NCBI RefSeq assembly: GCF_036711975.1
Contig: NC_091976.1
Coordinates: forward strand, 23,870,001-23,934,000
Source: Onthophagus taurus
Taxonomy: Eukaryota > Arthropoda > Insecta > Coleoptera > Scarabaeidae
DNA: 64,000 bases
Direction of reading: 5' to 3'
Shown in pieces: positions 44,101 to 54,900 of this stretch. Both the position numbers and the translations under genes were made by a program. Position 1 is the stretch's first letter, and each line of letters starts with the position of its first letter. The notes under the pieces are model-generated. The model was not told the DNA's origin and did no database searches. It saw nothing but the letters and a program-made list of their open reading frames with translations.

Positions 44101-45769
44101 TCATAGATAAACTCGGGATATTCCACGAGTTGTTTATATGATGTATAAATCAAAGACGGTAGTTCTAGTTTTAATTGTTATTCAGCGCTAGATTATTGTA
44201 TATTTTTTTTAGTCTCTAAAGACGGCTAAACCCGAAACTTTCTAGTTCTAGGTCTAGTGTTAGTTCTAGTTTTTCACTTGTACTGTTATTATGTAGAACT
44301 AACACTATACCTAGAACTAGAATCATTTGGGTTAGCCGCACGTCTCAAAAGACGGCTAAACCCGAATAATTCTAGTTCTAGGTATAGTGTTAGTTCTAGT
44401 TTTACACTTGCACTGTCACCAGAACTAACATTAGAGCTAGAAACATTTGGGTTTAGCCACATGTCTCTTAAGACGGCTAAACCCAATGATTCTAGTTCTT
44501 AGTCTAGCGCTGCACAACAATTAAAACTAGAACTAACACTAGACCTAGAACTAGAAAGTTTCGAGTGCGTCTGGAGACTCACGGCTAAACCCGAATGTTT
44601 CTAGGTATAGTGTTAGTTCTAGTTTTACACTTGCACTGTCACTAGAACTAACATTAGACCTAGAAACATTTGGGTTTCGCCGTACGTCTCTTAAGACGGC
44701 TAAACAAACCCGAATGATTCTAATATTTTATTTTTTTGATTAGTAGGCCATGTCAGAACTGTTTAATAATGGCTTCATTATTCAACACTTTGTCAGTCAT
44801 GAGTAATGGGTGTCATTACTCGTCAAAAATCAAATGTATAACGAATAGATAATTCAATAGTTGTAGATAATAGTATATTATTATATGAGCATATAATAGC
44901 TCATTATATGCGAGTAGAATACTATACTTTGTCCACGACTATTGAAATTGATTCCATAAATTTATTTTTTAAATAAATTTTTGAATAAAGGTTAAACGTC
45001 AATGTGACACAAATTCAATGTTACTAACTGTAAGTTAAGTGTCAGTTTTATAAAACGTCGTTTTCTTTATGAAAATTAATTAATTTATGCTTAAATCATA
45101 CAAAAAAAGGAATTTGTTTAGGTTTTTTTAATGTCAAACATTTAGAAACTCCTAAAAAATTGAATTAAATTGACGTTTTTTGAACTTTTAACGTTTCAAA
45201 TAATTATTATTAGTCTGGTCAACATGGCTACCCGTGAATAATGATTATTATTCACCGCTATTATTCACTCCGTGAAAAATGACTACCATTTTGTTTTAGA
45301 AAACTCATTCATAAGGTATATATTATAAGGTAGTCGTGGACAAAATTATTAATCCGTTATTATTATTATTAATCCATATTAATCCGTTATATGGAGGTTT
45401 TACTGTAATTAAAAATTTTAAATAGTTTTTTTTTATTTCCAAATCAATCATTTTAAAAAGTGTCATTGAATCGAAAAGATATGATAAAGATTGATGGCTG
45501 TATAACAAAAAATTTTATTTCAATTTTATTAGGATGTTTATGGAGTAATTATCGGTGGTATCGCGGGTCATTCGGTGTGTACAGGGGCTGCAGTTTTAGG
45601 TGGGCGAATGATAGCTCAAAGGATATCAGTAAGAACAGGTAAATTATTATATTTTATTACTTATAAATTTTTAAGGATTAATTTTTCGTTTTCAGTAACA
45701 ATAATTGGTGGAATTGTGTTTCTAATATTTGCATTTTCATCGTTGTTCTTCGACCCGGAAGCCGTGTAA
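38110..45769 (+). CDS. Tmem165: TMEM165/GDT1-family Golgi cation transporter
   Basis: Six exons join in phase to 286 codons (285 aa): 38110-38241, 38298-38496, 40568-40743, 40804-40974, 45533-45638 and 45696-45769 (TAA). Residues 1-27 look like a signal peptide. Both UPF0016 signatures are present: EIGDKT (74-79) and EWGDRS (210-215). Between them lies the acidic linker GQEEMEEVQLDLRKKEEE. Family members are Golgi Mn2+/Ca2+-H+ antiporters that supply Mn2+ for glycosylation. It is somewhat shorter than human TMEM165 (324 aa), mainly at the N-terminus. Introns 2 and 4 (2.1 and 4.6 kb) hold the repeats described below. AATAAA signals at 45994 and 46018 may end the transcript. Confidence 0.95.
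39160..40520. repeat. About 178-bp tandem array in Tmem165 intron 2
   Basis: GACGTTTCAATGTCATCTGT and variants recur near 39243, 39422, 39616, 39790, 39941, 40138, 40302 and (degenerate) 40486. Spacings range from 151 to 197 bp because of indels. Each unit also holds TTAAATACGAATAAGCTCAT and TTATTTTTGACAATTAGGTT. It is non-coding. Confidence 0.9.
40975..41999. other. Tmem165 intron 4, first kilobase, no feature recognised
   Basis: This is AT-rich intronic sequence. The block 41800-41990 is less AT-rich and may be a retrotransposon trace, but no motif is firm. No coding exon fits the Tmem165 phase here. Confidence 0.4.
42001..42553 (-). mobile_element. Internally deleted mariner-like element
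   Basis: The left end ACTGGGTGATTCTCAACCTA and the right end, in reverse complement ACAGGGTGATTCTCAACGTA, are inverted copies of roughly 100 bp that share ATAATGACT/TAAGTCATTATT and TGTAGTAAAAG blocks. Inside, on the minus strand, FRRRWIGRNGQMA, SLKSIVYATEVNTEQILQN and IRQHPG are pieces of the C-terminal third of a mariner-type transposase, with stops. Confidence 0.78.
42715..43400 (-). pseudogene. Tc1-like transposase remnant, minus copy
   Basis: Minus-strand frames give the Tc1 N-terminus (SFRDIGKIIG, VNKWRHEERLKNSTGRNRTK, ILTEYDERNIVRKV) and MSTETIRRVLRKNDLHGRIA to about 42940. They then jump to QKLYLPTVFWFQQDNDPKHTS (second catalytic Asp) near 42890-42830. The segment with the first Asp is deleted. 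Stops and shifts are present. Confidence 0.75.
43431..43935 (+). pseudogene. Tc1-like transposase remnant, plus copy (C-terminal part)
   Basis: The frame reads VKHGGGSVMLWRSMAASG, LPTVFWFQQDNEPKHTS, then SPDMNPIEHLLERC and KLVYSIMPRRMQAAI-like sequence to 43935. It is the same family as the minus copy immediately to the left but in opposite orientation, so the two form a head-to-head pair. Confidence 0.78.
44155..44720. repeat. CTAG-rich palindromic repeat cluster, longest copy
   Basis: Five or so units alternate GTCTAGTGTTAGTTCTAG and its complement with a palindromic core, for example GACGGCTAAACCCGAA facing TTGGGTTTAGCC around ACGTCTCTTAAGACG. Links such as TTTTACACTTGCACTGTCAC join units. 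It is in Tmem165 intron 4. Confidence 0.85.
44721..45532. other. Tmem165 intron 4, last part, no gene
   Basis: AT-rich sequence with several AACGTCAA/TTGACGTT motifs (about 44996, 45054, 45170) and short ATTATT microsatellite runs near 45230-45370. No exon fits. Confidence 0.4.
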
Positions 45770-47300
45770 CTAAAGAAAATTCGACTCGATCCCCATTTTG
45801 ATAACGATTAGAGATTTGCGAATAAGAAATTAGAGATTAATTAAAATTTAAGCATTAAATGTCCGAATAACGTAAACTAAACAACCATCGTTTTGAGCAA
45901 TTTGTATTGTGTAAGCTAATGAGTGTCATTTTTTCGTTTATAAAGCTTTTTATATCAACTTTAAGTAGTTCATTTACCGTACTTAAGCTAAAAAATAAAT
46001 AAATTCCTTAAACGAACAATAAAAGCTCCATACTTTTTTTTCTAATGTAGTCAGATTTCAAATTGTATTTTTCTACAACTTTTTTTTTTGTTTATAGACC
46101 GCTTTGTATTATAGTGCCGATGTACAACTGTGATACATTTAATAAATCTTTATTTTAGAAATGTATAATTTCTTATTTTGATTTCGATAAAAATAAATCT
46201 GACCAAATATTATTCAAGACTCGATTAACTCATCCGTCTATTTCAAATAAATCCGTCTCCGTGCTTTTGAAGTGGACAATATTTTCTTTGTCAGTTAAAT
46301 AAACCGAAAAATAGTCCCGTGCCAACAAAGACAAAATAATTAAATAAAATTTCTTTTTGTTTCTTTTTAAAAGTGTGTCATCTTTATAGTATTTTTCGGG
46401 GGGTTGTAGAACCTTATATCTCCTAATTATCGTCTTGGGGCACGCGAAAAGTTCGCGTGATCTAAACAAAGATATTGGGCTTCAATTCCAGACATGAATT
46501 CAATGGAAACGCCATCAATTTATGCCGGGGAATAATTAAGACGGGCAATAAGCTAATGGATTTTTAGCATTTCGTTTAGAATATTGATTTAAAAGGGTAC
46601 CATTCAAAACAATATGAAATTTATTTTTATTTTTAAGAAAATTTGATCGCGTGAATAAACATAATTCCCAAAATTCAAGGCTTCCAAACTATTTAATCAA
46701 CACTCGGAAATTAATTTGTGAATTCATTACCTCTTAATTACAGCTTTACAATTAGTCTATTTGGCTTACTAAAACGTAGTTTTCCTAAAAAGAATTTTTT
46801 AAAGAATCGTTTTTATTACATTTTATTGATGTAATCCTATAATACATAACGACGTGACTTGAAGCTTCTACCTGGAGGAGCTCCACTTTGCAACTGGAAT
46901 TGAATTTTTCCATGAATAACATACACATTTCCGAAATGGGCGATGAATATTCTATAAATTTTGTTTTATTTTAAATGGATCAAAATAGAATTGCACCTAA
47001 GTGATAGGTAATAAAGACGCTAATTCCAAATTAGTACTGTAAAGGTTTTAAATTTGCATAATCGATCTGTATTTACCTGCGTCAATATGAATTAAACAAC
47101 ATTCCATTCAATTTCAATGCCAGGGTTCTCTCTTACTTATGAATAAAACATTTCATCTTGCTAATACTATTTTCAAATATCTCTTGAGGTTTTTTAATGC
47201 GTTATTAAAGAAATTCAATCAAATGAAAAGAAAATAATACAAACGAATTTAAAATCACATCGCGTTTTATATAAAATTTTCTTTTAAAATACATTACATT
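45770..47300. other. Intergenic, no gene recognised
   Basis: After the Tmem165 3' end (AATAAA at 45994 and 46018) I see only AT-rich sequence with short chance frames. Confidence 0.5.
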
Positions 47301-47319
47301 ACGCGTTTCATTAAAATTT

Positions 47320-47680
47320 TCTCTACACGTAGCAAACTACTTAACGTAGTTAATGCGGGCCAAATAAAATACCTCCGGAAGGTTGCAGGAAAGACACTAT
47401 GGGATAGAGTACGAAATAACCGTATTTGAGAAGAGCTCAATATGCATAATAAGGATAACAGCTGTTTTGGTTTGGCCATGTAAGAAGAATGGGACATGTG
47501 AGGAAACCATAAATATGCGCCAAGACGACCCATAGGGAGATCGAGAATAACATGGGAAGAGACAGTAAAGCAGATTGCGGCCAGCCGGGAGTAGCCTATG
47601 CAGTACTTCAAAGATCTTCCAGAAGATTGGTTCAAGATCAGGATAGGGGTATGCCGGGGAAGGGAAAGAAGAAGAAGCAG
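47320..47680 (+). mobile_element. RTE-like retrotransposon 3' end fragment
   Basis: Broken plus-strand frames give IKYLRKVAGKTLWDRVRNNR, then CFGLAM/FGHVRRMGHV-like and GRSRITWEETVKQI. This is the tail that follows the RT thumb in RTE-like elements (LR.V.GKTR.DR.RNE.IR ... GHV.RM ... GRPR..W). It is interrupted by stops. A long minus-strand frame at 47294-48025 overlaps it and is taken to be chance. Confidence 0.75.
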
Positions 47681-47689
47681 TTTTGCACT

Positions 47690-50600
47690 ACCTAGTAAAG
47701 AAAATTTCTTCGCCGACAACAACGCATCTCCTACGAAATCTGCAAAACACCATTGCACAGTGAGAATGAAAAAATTAAACGATACTCTTTGTATTTCTTC
47801 AGAGTAATCTGTAGTGGCATTTAGAATTTTATTGTTGAAGCATAAACATTTTGAACTACTTTGCACAGCCCCTTTGAAATCTTTGCCCTGTCTCAATTGA
47901 TTGTATTGCTGCAGCATTTCCTTACCAATTTGGCGTCTATTAATGCTACGCATTTTTTTGCACACTAGACTCATGTGCTTCATCGCTTGAGTACTCAGCA
48001 ATAGCGTAAATTGTTTGGATTGCACATCTTCATTCTATACAAGTATGATCACCAGTAGTTTTTTGTCAAAAGATTTCTTATCCTGCGCACTTGCTGAGAG
48101 TTGCATGCTTATTTCACACAGTTAAGGGGTTGCAATGTAAAATCCTTGCGATTTGCTATAATCTGGTTAAGATCGTGTATGACTTTCTCCAAGTCTTTTT
48201 CAGTTACGATGTTTCGCGTGAAATAATGTGGTTATGACAAGTCTATCTGCACTTTACACCTAATAGGACTTTATTGGGAGTTTGCTTGATATCACTTCAA
48301 TGTGAATCATAATTGCCTTGCATCCAAGTGGTTAACATGTTTTGAGTGTCTTTTCTACACTTCTTCGGCAATGCGAATACCTGGGCTTGAGTATATCATG
48401 GATACAATTTTAAAGTAAGCTAATATGTTTTTAAGTTTTCAATAATTTTGCTGAAAAAGTCAGCCATTATCGAAGTATATTATGGCAAGAACGCCCTGTA
48501 CACTAAATACATCCAAGAAAGAATAAGGTATCTTAGGAAGTGTCCTAAGCTCGTTTAGATTTGAGTGGTCTTAAAACAACAAATTTTATGCGGCGCTAAT
48601 AAAACGAAGTACAATAAATTAAAGGGAAAACATCGTATAGAATAAACCACTACGGGTGTACTATCTCTAGCAATAATATTAAAACATAATGGGAGATGAT
48701 GTACATGAAACACATGACGTTTGATTGCGACTTGAGTGTCTAAGTCCATAGTTGGTGTTGATTTTCTTGACTATCACGGATTGCTAGGACCATTTGGAAA
48801 TGTGCAAGAGTTTAACATAAAACATGGAGTCAAGCATCACCTCTACACAACACCAACCCAACTCAATGTGTCCTTCTAAGAAAAGTGGACATTATTAAGT
48901 ACTGTGTAATGAATGCTAAAATTGCATCACACATGAATTCTTCAATATTTTTTGGCATTTGTAAATCTATGCGAGGATTGGATTTCGACTATGATATTCT
49001 CGTTGTTTTGATTTCAGAAAAGGAGCATCTGCAGTATTTGGGGTAGGTTTTCCACACCACAAAGTGAGACCAAATTAGGAAAAAGGAGGTAAAAAGCTTT
49101 TCTTTGATGATTTTGTGGCGGATGGGTCTATATTGGATTAATAATAAGGGTGAAATCTGAGGAACCTTGGGCCACTTTCAATATCTTGGGTTGGAGTGAA
49201 TACCATATCCAAAACTTTTTTGTCGTTAATTTAACATCATTTATTTACTATTATTATGATTTTTGGTTCAAGGATATTTTTAATACATAATCTTTACATT
49301 TTTCTGTATGAGTAGTAAATTTGCTAACTAATATTTGTAAAACTTATTAAATCTTTTTGTTAAATCAACAGAATCTCGGGCAATTTCAGCTTAGTTATCC
49401 GAGTTCTTGGAAAAATATCATTCGTGCTCATGCAAACACTGTTATTAATTTTAACTCTATTAAAACTAATGTTATATTGACAAATTTTCTTTGCAAAAAA
49501 ATCATTCAAAATCGGCATTCACGAAAATTTTTCAACTTTATAATCGTCCTCAACAAAAACCTCCTCTCCAACTATATTCGCGTGTTCGTACTATGTTTTC
49601 CTAAGATGTTAATAAATCTTTGGATGCTCCAATTGATAGCTTTTCATCAACACTTTGTTGTGTTTCCTCTCTGTATAATTAATTAAACAAGAAGTGCAAG
49701 TTATTGTTTGCAACTTCTTGGCTTTTGGTAATTTTGGACTTTTCACACAATCATTACAAAAAGTTATTTCATGCAACACATTTCCCTACTTATGTGGAAG
49801 ACAGAAGTTAGGCAAAAGAGAGTTGTAAGAAAGCTCAAGTGCAGGTTATCTTGAAGAAATATTCTTACCCAAGAATAGAAGCAAATTATTAAGTTAAATT
49901 GTTTGCATACTTCAAAATTTGTACACGTCCAAACATGATATCGTTGACTTCTTAGATATGTACAAACTATTTGATGAAATGAATTTGGTGTTGGAGTGAA
50001 GCTAAAACCAAAACATCTTTTGCTACTTTTCTGGCAAACTTCTCTTCAAATGGAATCCAGGCAGAAAGAACAGTTGACATTTGTTTTACTTAAAATTAAT
50101 AAAATTTTAATTAACAATAAGTGTTAAGTTTAACATAGTTTTAAGTGTTATTATACGTGGGAAAGTTGGAGATATAATTTCTTGCAAAAGGGGAGGTCTA
50201 AAGACGGTTGGAAACCTCTGGTTTATGCGGAGATAGGAACGAGGATGGGTTCTAAGTGAATTCTCGCAACCTGTCACTACCAAGCGTATTAAATCTAAAA
50301 CAGGGAGTCTCCCAACAGAATTCTAATCACCTTTATAAACTTATAAGTTATGATACTACAAGGCTTCAATATTATTTTGCATTAGCAGTAAATCAAGTTT
50401 AAGTTTTCGTTCTTTTATATTTTTCTATTATTTTTTTTTATATTTGAATTCGATGCATTTCACTTCGTAATAAAATAACTCTACATTCCACGTATTAATA
50501 CTAAAAATTTTAAACAACACCGAGGGGGTTCCCTTTTCAACATCGTAACCTCGTTAACCTGTAGCTGTTGGATGTACGAAAAAAAGATTAAGCGCAAGCG

Positions 50601-50690
50601 CAGGTTCGTTTATCCTGCGTCCTCCTGAAGTACTCCTTTCAGGATGATCCAGTATTGCGAAAGCTCTTGGTGTGATCGCCGTCTAATTTT
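47690..50690. other. Intergenic, decayed repetitive DNA, nothing firmly recognised
   Basis: Short frames are scattered on both strands with no motif I can name. The block 47690-49050 is richer in G+C than its surroundings and may be an old element. 50150-50340 is similar. Confidence 0.4.
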
Positions 50691-50694
50691 GCGT

Positions 50695-50854
50695 TCAGTC
50701 GTAAAGTTCGCGATGCCAACAGCTTCATTAATTAAAAATAATCAAAAAAAGTTTTGCGGTAAATTAAAGATACATCAAAAATGCACATTTTAACGAGTTT
50801 TCAAATTCGACTTAGTTAACAAGTTTTTGTGTCAAAAATCGTCAAGTTAATAAG
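50695..50854 (+). promoter_or_regulatory. Putative Gyc88E start site and non-coding first exon
   Basis: TCAGTC at 50695-50700 matches the insect initiator. About 155 bp downstream, AATAAG|GTAAGT at 50854/50855 is a strong splice donor. A pyrimidine-rich acceptor TTTCTTTCAG ends at 51918, 29 bp before the coding ATG. Together they suggest a 5' UTR exon 50697-50854 spliced to 51919. This is prediction only. Confidence 0.45.
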
Positions 50855-51947
50855 GTAAGTGTTTAAGCTTCTCTTGTGTAATGCATTATAGAGTAGTTTA
50901 GTTTGAGGAAGTTCATCAATTTCGATTCAGCTGTTCATTTTCGCTTTGGTAAATGTTTTAAGGATTCTATAGTAATTAGTAAAGTCTGGAGGGTAAAGAA
51001 TCGGTTGGAGTTTCTCCCTTCCAGAGTTCATTATCATTGTGGCAGATTCAAACTGAAACGTAATCTGCTTGAGTACTTGTTGCTCTGACATCGATTTTAC
51101 TGACAACATTTTTTGATAATAAAACCACTTGGTACTCTATCTATGGTACTCGGAAACGCTCGTAATTGTGCCGATTATAAACCGATTATTATTAGTGGTT
51201 GATTTATAAGCGTATTCATTCGCAAAAGGAAGAATCCAATTTATTTTTAGAATGAATCCAAAAATGATTTTAAATTGCGAGTACGTGATAAAGAAGACGT
51301 AAAGTATGACGCAAGGTGTTCAATTAACCACACATAGAGTATACGAAAAATTCCTCATTTAAAGTCTTTTATATTCCAACGTCGTTGTTGATACACACCT
51401 CACACCAATGTTTTACGTCAAATGCTTCTTACTGTTTAATTATATCCTCATTTTAATTATATTTTTGTTGCATTACCATAATTATTTTTATACACTTACT
51501 TTTAAAATTAGAAGAATTTATCTGAATTTACCTGAAGGATTGCAAAGATTTTCTTGACAAATGAAATTTTCTCGGGACAGAGAAAATCTTCGTCGCCGTT
51601 CATTCCCTATAAAAGTATCGTGACATTGAGAAGATATTGTTCACCGTAAATTTGCATTTACACCAAAACCCAGAAATGACTTCATCCACTTTAGTCAAAT
51701 AAGCTCAAACCTAATTTAAAATCCTTTGTATTCTTTTCTCATCCAAACGAATGAGTTTCTAAATTTCCATTTTCTTTTTTTTTTTTTTATTTGATATCCC
51801 TATCATCATACTTAAAACGAGGAATAGTATCAGTTTACGTTGTAAAAAATCTCTCCCGAGAAAATCTTTATAAAAGCTAAAGCTTTTTTATGGATGTTTT
51901 CGATCGTCTTTCTTTCAGAAAAAAAGGGGCGACAGTTAAGAGCTAAA

Positions 51948-54900
51948 ATGTACGGGTTAATATTGGAGAATATGTCCGAATACATCAAACAGACGTATGG
52001 AGAGGAAAAATGGGAAGAAATAAGAAGAGCCGCAAATGTGGAACAACCCACGTTTAGTACTCATCAAGTTTATCCCGAAAATTTAATCCCAAAACTTGCA
52101 AAGAAAGCCATTCAGGTGAGATTAATTAAATTAATTAATTCCGATTGAACAATCAAAAACGAAATTTTATATGTTAAATAAATCTTTTAAATATCATAAA
52201 TTATTTTCTTTTGGAACATTCCCAAAGGATACACTTTTTATTCTCCCACGCATTTTTAGGACAGTTTTTATACCTTTTATCTCTTTATGCGCGTGTATTG
52301 ATCAGGAAGAGTTTGGAAACACATGCCCTCGATACCCAAAGAAAAGGAAAAAAATAAAAAGAACTTTTGGGAGACAATTTAAAACAATCCATTTATCCGA
52401 CCAAAATTCGACCTTTTTCGCGTTGCGTTTGTGGAAATATAGAAGGGAAAACAAATTTGTAATGCCACAAAAACATTTTTGCTTGGAACTTTGTTAAAGC
52501 TAGTTAATTAACTTTGTCAACTTTAACAAGGAAAAGTAAAAAAAATTTCATTCAAAGTTTATTTAAAATTTGTTTGGGTTTTTATCATTAATTGTTTTTG
52601 TTGTTCATCGTGGTATTAATTCATTTCATTGTATGTAATCATTATCAACATCATCTTGATATAGATTAAACTTGACAGAAATTCTTGTATTAATGAAATT
52701 AACTAATAAATCCATCTCAGATCTGATCTTATCTTTCTGATTATTTATTTTCTTTTTGGCATCACCAAATATTATACGCCTAAGAGAGTCAGTAAGACAG
52801 TTACATTCGTAATTGCATTATTGGCGTTGAAATGGCGAAGTTGAGTTTATTGCCAATTTGTTGTAAAGTATATTTTTTCAACAATTTTCGATTTTGCTGT
52901 CAACCGCATAACTCATTAAATGTCTTTTTTCTTGCTCTCTGCTGACATTTTTCAAATCTACGGCTTTTGTAGATCAAACATTTAAAAGTAGACATATTCC
53001 GATTAAGTGGAATAAAATAACCGGTTCTGAATACAGATTGTAACTATTTTCATGAAATTTTCGATGACGATTCTGCAGAGTCCAAATCACCAATGAAGTG
53101 TTGGATCTCATCGTTGAGGTCGGAAATAATTCGTGGCATATTGACATAAAGGTGAGATTTCACCAAACCTAAAAGAAGAAATTGCACGGGGTCAAATCGC
53201 ACGATCTCGGTGGCCAGTTGACATCGGAATTTTATCCGGAAATCGTTCCTCCAATAAATGAATTATTTCACGGAATTTCAGTAATTGATAGCTGTCAAAT
53301 TTCAGAGCTACCACTTGCACCGAATAAAAATAGCGCAAAATTTAAATCGGGGTATGCTATTAGACATAAATGGTCTTTCTATTTTCACTTTTTTAATTTA
53401 TTATTTTTAAACCATTCTTTTGATTTCTTTAGTCAGGATAGAGCAGTTTACAATATAGTTTGAGTGTTTTTTAGGGTATTGTAAACATTTGCTGGGATGT
53501 ATTGTGTGCTGACGTGATACCAACATTTTTTGGAAAGAATGCATTTCGATCACATGTTGGCGACGTTAGGTTGTGACACTTTTGTAATTGCGGTGGCTTA
53601 AACATAACTAATTGTATCGTTCCATGTAGGTTCTTGAATTGAATGTGCTCTTTTATGTCAAATTTTGTTGCATAGAACAGGCATATCATATCAAAATGAA
53701 TTAATGATTGCCAACTTCATTAGTTTCTAATTTACAGTGTTGATTGGAAAAGATGGGAATTACTTTATAGTTGGGACCATATCAGCCTTATTAGAATCAG
53801 AGTTGAGTCGAATGCGGACGGTCAATGTCAGTGCACGTGTTCTAAACAAGTATTGCGAGTCTCATAACCAGTTTCGTTTCACGAAATCAACCGTGTTTAC
53901 AATTTTATATATTAATTTAACAAAAATAATAAATCATCGATAGAAAATATATCGAATATATATAGAATATATAGACCGAATCAAGTATGTATGGGAGAAA
54001 AACGAGGATCCAATCAGTTATCACCTCTAGAAGATGATATTCATAAACGATATTCTTTTAATCCAGATCTCTTAACGCAAAATAGGTTCCATGTTCTTGC
54101 TAGTGAAGACAACAGTGATGATATTAATGACAACTCTTTGGAAAATAATTTCCAAAAAAGTCCTAAAGTACCTCCTCCTATCTTTCTACATAACAAATCA
54201 AACCATAAAGAAATTATCAATGATATCAAAGCGCTAACCACTGAAAAATTTACAAGTATTATCAAAAATAATTTACTAAAAATCAACCTTACGTCTATAA
54301 ACGATAATAGAACTTTAACTAAGTATTATACAGAGAAAAAACTTGAATTTCACACATTCCAAGATCCAACGAAAAGAACTTTAGCCGTAGAGTTGCATAA
54401 TGTTCCTATATCTCTAACAGACACTGAAATAAAAGATGAATTGACTACTTATTCATTACCTATAATTAGTGTTACAAGACTATTAAATAAAGTGAATTAC
54501 AACTACACCCACGTCAGATGAGAAGAACTACCACTAACTCAATTCATAGATCCACTTTCCGAACATCAGATAATAATGTGTCATTTGCCAACATAACCCA
54601 AAAAAATTTACCATCCCAAAACACCAGTATTCCAAATCCACCTCCTAAAACATCAAATAAGTCCGAAATGTCTACCATTGTTACATCAATCATGAACCTC
54701 CTAAAACAAATCATTACACCACTAATTTCGCAAATTACAAATAACTTATTGAATGAATAAATTATGGGGGCCTAATCTCCCCATAAACGAAATCAAAAAC
54801 ATCACTATTTTAAACTTTAATGCGAATGGTCTGAAGAAGCAATAAAATTTAGTATCGTCTTTTTTTTTCTCGTTATAATATTGATTTAGCATGTATCACC

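Noticed and set aside
47294-48025. 243-residue open frame on the minus strand
   Set aside because: Its first half lies antisense to a plus-strand retrotransposon tail with recognisable motifs, and the rest has no known motif. It is most likely a chance frame.
52171-52497. 108-residue plus-strand frame in Gyc88E intron 1
   Set aside because: No motif, low-complexity hydrophobic and lysine-rich parts, and no splice fit to the gene.
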